A stretch of DNA of 64,000 nucleotides. Source: Lumnitzera littorea. Lineage: Eukaryota; Streptophyta; Magnoliopsida; Myrtales; Combretaceae. The translations under genes and the position numbers were made by a program. Each line of letters starts with the position of its first letter. Position 1 is the stretch's first letter. The notes beneath the pieces are model-generated. The model saw only the letters and a list, made by a program, of their open reading frames with translations, was not told the DNA's origin and made no database searches. The DNA lies in the NCBI GenBank assembly GCA_024138015.1, contig JAMXBB010000002.1, positions 7,148,471-7,212,470 of the forward strand, written 5' to 3'. Below are positions 28,301 through 39,100 of the stretch, piece by piece.

Positions 28301-29733
28301 AGCCATCTTCCATTACAGTCATCATAACTGCTATAGCCCAAACATGAATAACACATGCATATGAGTTGGCATCAAAGGTGTATTTATTTTGTGTAATATA
28401 TGTTTCAATATTGGATACAGTATGGTATTCATAGTGATTGGATATTGCAGTGTGAGTGGAGCAGAGAGATACTAACGGGTACCTGTTGGTGGGCATAGGT
28501 AATTAAACAATAGCAGAGATACTGGCCATGATAATAAGAAAAAGGTAGTCTCAGTCACTACCATGGGTCCCCTTGCCAGCACTTCAGATAGTGTATCTCG
28601 GGTCCTCCTATAGTATTTCTTACAAAAGAAAGAACCATGTGCAAACATAATTCAACTGAAGAACCAGGTTCTTAACACATGGGCATATGGCACTTTGACT
28701 TGTTGCAGAGACCAAGAGAATGAGTAATTCTTGCAGGGTGTTGGAAAGAAAGAATAGAATTTCCAATACCAATTTCTTTTCATATCTGGAGAAAACCGAT
28801 TCTCCATGAGAAGATCCTTTAATGACAAAGCCCTATGGGCTAGAAGGTTTTAATAACCAAATAAAGACACGAGGAAGGCTAGAAGGAAGTTTTAGAATTT
28901 TGTTAGATCCCAATGAGGGTGATCTCGGTCAAGCAACCAATGCAAGCTTAGACTTTGAAGTGGAGAATTCAAGAACACATAAAAGAAGAAAATCAACATG
29001 GAACAAGAAGCTCCTAGGAAACCCAACAAGAAGATAGAGATTTCAAGCACTAGCTACTTCAGATTCTCTTAAAAAGGCCATCTTCCAATTCGGTGCCATC
29101 AAAATGTACTAAGCTAAGGTTATGTTTTATCTCGCTTGAACATGTTTTACGCATAAGAGAATAGAGATTATATTCGATAAATGGAAAACAATTTTAAATT
29201 TCAAACAGAACACATCATTAAAATGAGGAAAAATTAACATTAAAGAAAATAACTAATCCTATGTTCCAAAAAATAATGATTTGTAACATGAATTTCGGCT
29301 GCGAAAACTACTAGACACCTTTCAGCGCCGCCTGTGCGACCTACATTGTTACTTCATGTGCTCGGAATTAGACGATCAAACCAAAGCCATGCTCCTTCAG
29401 AACAAAATAAAAATTACATTCTTGTAAATTCTATCGATTTCATCATGTGAATAAACCACCATCAACCCTAATGTTCCACGAAAACCACAGAACTCCACCA
29501 CTAGCCAACACATTTAGCACCACTACTTTTGAGTTTTGACTACATATGTTCACCCATTATACATTCTACACGATATCAACTCGAAAAAAAAAAGAAAAAG
29601 GGAAGAACATTTTCCGCAAAACAAAAACACACGGCCGGAATTGCACCGGCCATCTCTAAGCGCATGACTGAACGGAAATATATGCAAAGTACGAGAGAGA
29701 GAGAGAGCTCACGGTGGGATTGTACGGAAACAT
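25395..29733 (-). CDS. DMS3: SMC-hinge protein DEFECTIVE IN MERISTEM SILENCING 3
   Basis: DMS3 works with DRD1 and RDM1 in the DDR complex that helps RNA polymerase V make scaffold transcripts for RNA-directed DNA methylation. Exons: 29733-29713 (MFPYNPT), an unresolved joint, 28607-28562, 27949-27869, 27710-27596, 27363-27117, 26754-26563, 26475-26155, 25626-25395. The last six join in phase into 395 residues plus stop. With the 5' part the protein is about 418-421 residues, close to Arabidopsis DMS3 (about 420). The coiled-coil stretch around KIQQHQDNIKFL precedes the hinge. Hinge motifs are LTKEVLGVVATLGKVDDENL, GFLGFAVNMI, GYGLRETLFYHLF and AISLDGGM. A basic and acidic coiled coil follows (KELMWKREKLLEDL). 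There is no ATPase domain, as expected. The joint between exon 1 and 28607 needs 3n+2 extra bases. The gene lies directly downstream of GMI1 in the same orientation. Confidence 0.9.
26155..27363 (-). other. SMC flexible-hinge region of DMS3
   Basis: Three exons of 247, 192 and 321 bp, all ending in phase 2, code the hinge. Matching GMI1 exons are 34560-34347, 34244-34053 and 33948-33628, with the last two of identical length. The hinge mediates dimer or heterodimer contacts in SMC proteins; in DMS3 it is the main folded domain. Confidence 0.9.
28822..29037 (+). pseudogene. Possible LINE ORF1 fragment in a DMS3 intron
   Basis: A 71-codon plus-strand frame begins MTKPYGLEGF and continues with a Lys/Arg/Asn-rich tail ending in a stop. 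The KPYG motif and basic tail resemble the linker after the zinc knuckle of plant LINE ORF1 proteins. It lies in the 1.1 kb stretch between DMS3 exon 1 and the exon at 28607. The match is by general style only, so the call is weak. Confidence 0.3.
29693..29709. repeat. GA microsatellite beside the DMS3 exon 1 donor
   Basis: A short GA run (CT on the coding strand) lies just downstream of the GTGAGC donor of DMS3 exon 1. A pyrimidine run so close to a donor is unusual but is seen in plant 5' leader introns. Confidence 0.6.
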
Positions 29734-29939
29734 TGGCCTAAGTCAATGCAAGCCTAGCTTTACCCGGTCTTATTCATGTCATGTCGTCCGATATATGGGA
29801 CAGTAGTTAGGCTTTTATCCGGCCCAACATGTTTCCTCCTGATAAAATATGAGTTTTACACCGATACTGATTTTTTTTCTAAAAATATTATGAAAAGGGT
29901 TTTTAAAAAAAAAAAGAAGTATAAATATAATATACTAAA

Positions 29940-30170
29940 GACATATCAAGTGAATATACATTTAATCACTTTTTTTTAATTAAAGTGCACGTTTAGTATA
30001 ATTTATTATAACCCAAAACGCATTTAATATAAAAAACATAAGTAACTAAAAAGTACATTCACATAATATCCCTTCAATATATTATATTTATATATTTTTT
30101 TTAAAATAACTTTTTTCTTTAATATTTTTCAAAAAAGAATTTGTATTCGTATAAAACTCAATGAAATATT
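29940..30170. repeat. MITE-like repeat, copy 3
   Basis: It shares TTTTTCAAAAAAGAA and TATTCGTATAAAACTC with the copies near 3280 and 17640, plus GTGCACGTTTAGTATAA-type motifs. It lies upstream of the DMS3 start codon by a few hundred bases. Confidence 0.4.
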
Positions 30171-31529
30171 ATTAATATTAATTTATTTTTAGGAAAATTA
30201 CAAAATCATAAACTAGCTTTTTCGGTGTCTCCTTAATTTTATATATGAATCTTAAAGTATCAATCAAAATTTTATACTTAAAATTTAAAATTTTTAAATA
30301 TAATACTTAATTGAATTTTTACTTGTTGAAAATTTACTACCTCTATATTTTTTATAATATGGTAACAAATACTTATTAATTGAAGAGTAATAATATAGAT
30401 TATGGCATATGGAACAATACATGCATAAATTTGAATTGTACATATATAATGAGAGAATGTTACTATGATTTTTTCGACCTAAAACGTTACCCCTTGAAAT
30501 AATTTTAATCTTAATTTATTTTCATTTGGAATAGTTATTATATTACAATTTTATTGATTCAATTAAGTGAGTAAATTGAAAATATGAGTCAAATTCATAA
30601 AAGCTTTCGAATGAGATTGTTGCATAAACATGTTTAGCACATAACAATCTTCTAAACCTATTAGAGACAAAATGCTAAATAGCAAAGATTACCTTTTGAA
30701 CTTGTGTTGGTCACCTCTAAGGTTATGATTTTAAGTATGTATAGTGATATAAATAAGAATATCAATGCTATTGTATTAGAATATTGTAATATCCCCTAAA
30801 TAGGTTGTGAAGAAATCTTAATTATTGAGTCACCTTTTATACAATAATATAATGTTTAACCAAAATCCAAGATTAAAGCTCAATAGAAAAAATTTATAAG
30901 ATGGGCAGTCCATTGTTTCACTAAGGATGAAGCCACAATATGCATTTTTTGCTATAATATTTGCCAAACTAGTGTCTCTAACAATTTTCTGTTCTAAAAT
31001 GGTGTCATCCAATTGTATAGTACATCAATGGAGGATTCTAGAGTAACATTTTGCTACATGAAGAAGATTATACAATAGTTCTTAAGAATAGATAAATATT
31101 TAATATAATAGTTCATTTTTCATCCTCTAAATATTGACTTTTTTGTCGGTAATGCCATATCAACATTATAATTTGCATCGTCTAACGTTTATCTCAAACA
31201 ATTTGATGCAATATGACCGTTTACTTTACCATTGGACATAAACATGTAATAGAATTCACATTCCATAAGAATCAAATAAAGTCATAACGGCCATTACAAC
31301 GTTTACTTGGCAAAGAAACATACAAAGAATAGTGCAGTAACAAAATTTACATTATTAGTTTACCCTTATCTTTTACAACTCTAATAATCAAAGCTCTCTA
31401 ACTTTGCCTCAAACCCTAATATACTAATCAATTTGACCAAAAAAAATGAAAATGAAAACAAATCAAATTGAGTCATCTAGATATCTGAAGTTTACCATAG
31501 GATGGAAAAGCTATTGGTTTGGAGACGTA

Positions 31530-31830
31530 TCGATAAGAGAATTGTAAGTGTCAAGTTGTTGCAAGTTTGGTGGAGAAGAGAGCTATTCATTGAGAAGAGA
31601 ACTGTTCATGCTAATTGTTGTGGGTGCATCAGAGAAAAGAGCTATTTATAATAGTTGCCGTTCTTCGTGTTGGTTGTCGTGGGTACATTGAAGAGGAGAG
31701 CTATTCGTATTGGTTGCTAAGGGTACATCGAAGAGGAGAACTATTCCTGTAAGTTACCTTAAATGTGTCAGAGAGGAAATCTATTTCTATGGGTAACTGT
31801 AGGTGTACCAAAGAAGAGAGCTTATGTTGG
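31530..31830. repeat. Degenerate tandem repeat with GAGAGCTATT units
   Basis: Motifs of the type AGAGCTATTC and GAGAACTATTC recur about every 50-60 bases with GGTTG...GGTACAT linkers. At least five diverged units are visible. No coding potential is evident. Confidence 0.4.
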
Positions 31831-32334
31831 TTATTTTGGATACACCGAAGTTGTTTGTATTAGTTGTGAGGATAGAGTTGTGTGATTTTGAAATAGTAGA
31901 GAAAAAGAAGAGAATGGGCAAAGTATGTCTTTTGCTTTCAAAATTAAGATTCATGAGGTGAGATATGGAATTGAGATTCATGATTTTTAAGAATAGGAAT
32001 TTCATATGAATTGTTATAAGGAAAGAAAGGGGGTAAGGGGAGGAAGAGAGGTGCCATGAAATAGTTAATTCCTCCGAACTTTATTTATCTTCATCATTTT
32101 ATTCAAATTTAACATCTTTTTATGTCAATCGAGTCATAGGTTCAATAATTTTGAAAAAATCTTTTATAAATCACCTATAATATGATATCATTTCAAGAAA
32201 ACTTCTTATTTTTGTTATAATAGTTAACTATTTTAACCTTTTCGGGATCGACTAAATTTCCTTCACTTGACACAATGTCCCAAAAATAATATTCTATCCG
32301 ATCATGATTCACACTTACTCAACTTAGTATACAA

Positions 32335-32690
32335 TTAATTGTCTCTTAACTTTTGCAAAACTAAACATAAATGATTGGCACGATTTTCCTTAGTCTTGGA
32401 ATAAATTAAAATATCATCAATGAATACTATAACAAATATATCCAAATAAAATTGATAAATCCGATTCATCAAATCCATAAACACAGTTAATGCATTTATC
32501 AAATCAAAAAGCATTACTAAAAACTCGTAGTGCCCATATCTAGTTCGGAATATATATTCCGAACTAAAAATAGTCATTCCTCCTAATTCAATACACCATA
32601 AGTGAATTGCAATATCATAACTAAAAATATATACTCCCAAGGGCCTCAAATTTCTTTAAATGTCGTCTAAGAATGAATTCCCGCCAATTG
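32335..32690 (-). mobile_element. Ty3/gypsy reverse-transcriptase fragment
   Basis: The minus strand codes FRTRYGHYEFLVM followed by NRIYQFYLDIFVIVFIDDIL and IYSKTKE. This matches the gypsy RT core, with the catalytic box reading FIDD where YVDD is usual. Only about 100 residues remain, with no protease, RNase H or integrase around it. It is a small relic in the spacer between DMS3 and GMI1. Confidence 0.8.
32541..32566. repeat. Perfect 26-base palindrome
   Basis: The sequence reads TAGTTCGGAATAT and then its exact reverse complement, with no spacer. It lies inside the gypsy RT relic, where the right half matches the expected FRTRY coding bases and the left half replaces the expected PKTA codons. 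Confidence 0.85.
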
Positions 32691-33169
32691 TATTTCATAC
32701 TGAGAATGAGTGAAGTACTAAATTATGAAGAACGATATTCCAATCCCAAGAGACCAGAGTACTGTAAAATCATAGTCTACCTTACAATTTATACATCTCA
32801 CACTTCATCAGAAATACTGTAAACTAAATTTCACGAATAAAATGAGATAAATAAAAATTTTGAAGTAATTTCCATTTCTCTTGGGAAAAAGAATGATCCA
32901 TTCATGTTGTGCAAATGGAAATACATAACCAACATCATCCAATGTAGACCAGGTGATGGCTCTAATGGCAAAACGCCACGGTGCAAGCTGCACATGAAGA
33001 ATCCATTGATATTTGTTCATCAACCAGAGAATTTTGAGACACTAAAATGTTAACAAGACCTCTGATTTCAGATCTCAGGAATGTACTGCAGGTAAGCAAC
33101 ACCCTTCATCTACAGGAGGTATTCATATATACAACTAAGTTACACCTTATTATCAGGCACTTATTCCCA

Positions 33170-36100
33170 TCACGATTGACTACTTTCATCTTCCATAGTG
33201 TTTCCTGACTCTAAATAGTAATGTTCTAACAAAGGTTCTGCACTGTTTAAGACATTTTGCTGCATCCTTGCTTTTTCTTCCAATTGCTTCTTGTCTTGGT
33301 CAATAGATATTCTCACTCTTTCAATACTGCAGAGGGTAGAATCCAACTCCGCTTTCTTCTCTTCAATCTGGCTACAGATTTTCAGAATTTCCGGAGGATG
33401 TCTCGGAGAATTCACTGTTGGAAAGCATACAGTTGGATCCCTTAAAGGAAAAAAGAAAAAAAGGAATTTCAACTTTCGGTTTCATCAAAATAAAAAAACC
33501 CTTTCCCCGTGAATAAAGAAACTCAAAAGCATAAGGACGAGACATTGAACTCCAAAGGGCAGGCATCTTGGTGATGTTAATGAACAATGAAACAGGGCAG
33601 AACAGGGATATAGGGAAAGAACAATACCAGCAACCAAGAGTGAGCAATCCATTCTCTCTTTGAATGCCACCATCAAGAGAGACAGCACCATGTTTTGCAA
33701 AGGCACGAGCAGCTGCCATGTTTTCTCTGGTGTCATACACCTGGAGCTCTCCAAAAAGACGATAAAATAGAGTTTCCCGAAGACCATGGCCATCGGCTGT
33801 TTTTGTCTCCAAATAAATATCATCTATATTAATCATGTTAACAGCATAACCAAGAAACCCAGTAGGCGTTTTGCCAGTTGGTAAAGCAGGATTTAATAAT
33901 GCTAGCTTCCTCTGGCGATCACTGCCATCAAACTCCCCTTCATACGGCCTGGGATAAATGGTTAAAGAAACATGGCTCCAGAGATATGAAGTTCGTTTTT
34001 AGCTTAAATGTATCAGGACAAAAGAAATATAAAATCATCAACATTTTTCTACCTTACGTCCTCCAGGCAGATCACAAGGAATTGACCATCTATGGACTTT
34101 CCAAATTTAGTTGCAGTGGCATGGAGTGCCTTGCTTTGATCCACCGCTCCACATTGCTTATATTTTTCAAGCTTGCATGCAGCTTCATAGGATCTGCATA
34201 TAACTGCAAGCATCTGATCTTCACCAAGATACCTTGCCAGGATCCTTCACAAGGGAAAAAAAAAAAACGACTGAGATAAATAATAACTTTTATATCTATC
34301 AGGCCTCGATAAAACATGAAGCAGGATAGACATTTGAAAATCATACCAGCTTAACTCTATATGTTCAACAACTCCCAGAAGAGCAACCACACCAATGATG
34401 TCACTAGCAAAAAAGGTTTCTGGTTCTTCAATAGGAATGGTCCTCATAAGATGGCAGAGAACAGAAGCTGCAGATTGTTCTCTGCTTTCAATGTGTTTTT
34501 CGAGTTCCTCTTTTGTGAAAAAGCAATTCATGTATTTTGTGGAAAATGGCTCTACATTCTCTGTTGAATATACAAATGAAATATGAACCATGCAAGTCAG
34601 TTCTTGTTATTTCTAAGTGAAGAAAAATGCGATAACAATAGCTGTCTCATATATAATCTGGCTTTGCCTTTCCTATTCATAAGAGATCCTTGACATGTGA
34701 TAAAAACAAATCCCAGATAACGACAAAGCAACACTCATTCGGAAAACTTTCGACAAGATTTAGTAAATTGTAGGAATGATGAATATTGAGACTATAAAAA
34801 TGTAAAGCAACAGAGAGAAATTCTGGACAGTTGAAAAGAAAATAACCCTTCCAGGGCAAACTAACAAAGCCAAAAGATTTTCTATGAAAGATGGCTTTCA
34901 AGTAACACCCAGTTCAATGTAGTATGGTCCAATGCCAACATAAATTAGTGTATACTACACTCAAGAGGATTGGTTTCAGCTTTTACGTGCCCAGAATATG
35001 CCTTTGAGTTACTACGAATGTATAAAGTATCTAGATCTAGCTCATGTTACAGTTATCAATACTGTTAAAGCATAAATATACATGCACACACTGATCTACG
35101 AGCTTAAACTTACAAGACGATTGTGGATAAAATTTTGATATGGTTTGAGTAAAGTTTGTCACATTGCCAATTAACTCTTAATGTAATTATTTCCACAAGA
35201 GGTAGAGTGCTAAATTATAAATATAAGCTCACATTTACAAGTTTAAGCTTAGAGAATAGTTGTTTTCACATATAAATTCAACAGACAAAATATGGCATGT
35301 TGGGGTGACTAAAACGTACCTTGCATATCGATCATGGACCGCTCAATGTCATCCTTTGTATCATTTAGCATCTTCAATAACTCTTCATTATGTTTGATGC
35401 GTGAACCAGTAGTATCAAAATCAAAAAGAAGATCGTCCAATTTCTATTAAAGGGGGGAGGAAAAAAAAGAGAGAGAGAGAGAGAAAAGAAAAAGAAAATG
35501 ATCTGGCAATGAGCATCAACTTGGTATTTATGGGAAAAATCTTCTCAAAAATCTAAAATCATACATATTAGTCTAAAAATAATGGTATGGACTTCGATGG
35601 CAATATTAGCCTTATTTTGATATATGGAAAATTATCTATGACATGTACAGGAATTCCATTACACAGAACCATCAAAATTATCAATAAAGTTTGCCACACA
35701 AGGGATCTATTCCTCAGTACCTCCCTGATGTTCAACACCATGCTCTCGTCACAGATAGGGGTACATGACTCCACAATTGGACTCATAGCCTGAGAAGAAT
35801 CTGGGGGCAAAATGTCATGCTCCAAGGCTGGGGTTGAAATGTCATTATCCAAGTCTGGAGGCAAAATGATGTTAAGCTGCATATAAAGAACAAATCGTTA
35901 GAAACATATGCATAGTTACCAAAGCCACATTGAAAGAAAGTTACCTTTACAGTTGTGTGTAACTCAGGGTGACGAGAATGAGCAGCAAAAAGGCAAACGG
36001 TCCCAGCACACTGGGGGAGGGGAATAGCAGGAACAACACCTCGCCCATGGCTGAAATTAAATGTGGCATCATATCCAGAAGATGAACATGTAACTATAAG

Positions 36101-39100
36101 CTTATGGACTTTGCCATAGTTATCTTCATTGTGAAAAGCCTCATCCACTAAACCATCGGCATTGACAATCTCAAAAGCAAAATTTTCAATTTCAGACCCG
36201 GCTACACTATACAAAGGTACCTGGAGCAAAACAAGCAATAAATACAAATTGTACAGAAAACAATCTCATCATAATCATGAAGGAGCAAACACTAACCAGT
36301 GAAGCAACTCTCAACTTCCGTTCTACAACTTGAAAATCTTCTTTGAATATTATTTTCTCACCAGATAAGATTGAAATCGATGCTGCATAAAGTGACAAGA
36401 TTTTCAACAATCAGAAGACAACATATTATGAGGGAAGACTAATATAATAACTTCTGCCCTTCTATTATTCTTCACCAACTAATACAAGCCTCAGAAAAGA
36501 CTTTACATATTCTCCTATAAAGACCCAAGTGCCAATAATGAAATGCAAACAATTCTAAAGCATTTGTATTATTTTTCTACTAAAATATTTTCCAACAAAA
36601 GAGTCTATAACAGAAAAAAGTACCCTATCTGGATCCGAATAGTTGATGAGAAAAAGTAGAGAGAGAAAATCCTCTCTATCTTACTCCCTCCCTCCCTAGC
36701 ATTCTTGCTTCCGTCTGTCCCCTCTCCTCCTCTCTCTCTCCATCTCCCCTCTCCATCTCTTCTTCTCCTCTCCCTCTTTCTCCGTTGTTCTCTGGTGTAT
36801 CCCCTTTCCCTTAGCATCCTTTCCTGCCGTCGGTTTCTTGCATCCATTGTCTGTGTTTTACTTTATTTTATTTTTCTTCTGTTCTCTGTGTCTTGCTTCC
36901 TTTGTTCTACTTTTCATCCTGTCCCTTTTGTTTTCTCGGTGCTTGGAATTTCCTTTGTTAGAAGAGCAAAGAAGCCCTCTGCTCAAGAGGTTGCAGCTAA
37001 GGTTCAGGGCACCAGCCCCTCTCCCTCTTTTTGTCCTTTGAAGAAAAAGAAGGTATCTCTTGCTTCAGTGTCTCCTAGTTCTTCTTCATCTGCTATGTCC
37101 TTGAAGAAGAAAACGATTTTGAGGGGTTCTATGGGTTTGAGGAAAGTTGAAAACCAGGTAGCAGAGTCTGCTGGTGATCCTTCTGCTGAGGCACAGCCAC
37201 CTTCTGAAAAGCCTATGCATGAAAAGTTTGGTGTTTCAAAGAGTTTTTCCACTCCTAGTCCTTTAGTGACTACTGTGCAGAAAGTGACAAAAGCATCTGA
37301 TCAAGTCGAAAAAAGGTCTCTTCTTGCTTTTCCTTAGGTTCAAAAATTTGCAAAGGCAGCTTGGGAGAAGGATGGGCTTCTTGAAGTGCTCACCAATGGG
37401 TGTGATACCTAATTTTTTAAATTTCAGGGTGAGGATTCCCTCCTTTGTGTACACCGACATGCTTGATTTTTTGGTCCTCAGTTGATTACCCTTGAGGGAT
37501 GGAAGGTGGGTATGTCCTTGAGGGATGGAAGTTGGGTATGTCTTTGAATAGAGTATGGCAGAAAAAGATGCCAATTTGGGTTAAACTTTTGGGAATACCC
37601 ATGGTGTTTCTACACAATGAAGGAGTAGCTTATGTTGTGAGTGCTATCAGGAATCCCTCGAAATGGATATTATCACAGCCAAAAATGAGAGAATAAGATA
37701 TGCTAGAGCCAATATGAAGATGGAAGTTCATAGTGAATTTATTCACACGTTCGAAATGGAGTGTAGAGATGGTTCTATACATCGTGTGGATGTAGAATAT
37801 GATCACCTCCCCCCTAGGTGTTTTAACAAAGACCTTGTGGACACAAACTTACCCCCACCGCAAGAGGCCAAGGATGCTGATGTTTTGGATTCGAACCAGG
37901 CTTCTGCACCCCCTCCCAAGCAGATGGCTCCATCTAAGGGAGTGGTTTTCAAAGAACCAGAGTAGAATGATGAAAAAGGGCACAATGTATCGGTGCCAAC
38001 TACTCCAGGAAAAAGCAAGGATATTTTATCCACAGCGGTAATTGGTAAAATGGATTTTGCTTCAACATCCAAAGCTGGTCAATTGGGAAATCTTTTGTCT
38101 CCCTCTCCTGTAGAAAGGGATGAAGATATTGTGGAAGGGGATTCTGGATGTGCTAGTGACATATCTAGTTTGCCTAAAGGGGAGGAAACCTCCTCCAGCC
38201 CCTTTTTTGTCCCAGATTCTGGCGGTTCTACCCCAGTGGCAGCTGAAGTTGATGCCAAATCAGCAGATATTCTGACCCCTGATGGTGGCAAACCAGATCG
38301 ATGTTCAGGGGGCAAGGACAAGGAACACTGGATGGAAGTAAAGAGTAAGAAAGATGAAGTCAAAAAGAAGAAAAAAGAGAAAGATAAGTCTAGAGGAGCC
38401 TCAAGAGGTGCCAAATCGTGCTGATTTTGTGTTTTCTTTTTTTCCCCCTGTATATATTATGATTGGTGCTTATATTAGAGGATGAAATGACCCTACTAAA
38501 AGTAGAACTATTAAGAAGATATTCTGATCCCTGATGGTGGCAAACCTGATCAATGTTCAGGGGGAAAGGAGAAGGAAGACTGGATGGAAGTAAAGAGTAA
38601 GAAAGATGAAGTCAAACAGAAGAAAAAAGAGAGAGATAAGTCTAGAGGAGCCTCTAGAGGTGCCAAATTGTGCTGATTTTTTTTTTCTTCTTTTCCCCTT
38701 ATATATATTATGATTGGTGCTTATATTAGAGGATGAAATGACCCTATTAAAAGTAGAGCTATTAAGAAGTTGTGTAGTGAGAAGAATTTTTCTATTTTTG
38801 CGGTGTTGGAAACAAAAATAAGGGACCAAAATTTTGTAAATATTAGAAATTGTACTTTTCCTAATTGCGCAGATGTGGCTAGCTTGGAAGCTTGAACAGA
38901 TTGCTTGGTTTTGATTGACAAGTTCTCATCCAAGATCAAACATTGGTCCTCCAAATTCCTATCCTATCCAGGGAGAGCCTAGCTTATTAAGAGCGTTCTC
39001 TTGTCTCTTTTCTCTTTTCTCTTCAGGTCTATAGCGCGATGATTTTCTCTCTATTAGCCTCCATGTTAGACCAAATTGAAAGAATTTTAAAAAGATTCTT

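Larger units (their letters stand above)
29734..33169. other. Spacer between DMS3 and GMI1
   Basis: The DMS3 promoter should lie in the first few hundred bases. A MITE-like patch is at 29940-30170, a gypsy fragment at about 32335-32690, and the GMI1 3' UTR in the last few hundred bases before 33170. The rest, including a repeated-looking stretch at 31500-31830 with several GAAGAGAG(A)GCTATT-type motifs, shows no gene. Confidence 0.4.

Noticed and set aside
33878..34279. 133-codon plus-strand frame over GMI1 exons
   Set aside because: It runs antisense to two well-supported GMI1 hinge exons and crosses their splice sites.
36705..37337. 210-codon frame as a host gene
   Set aside because: It is the start of LINE ORF1, followed by a DUF4283-like domain, endonuclease start and zf-RVT on the same strand.
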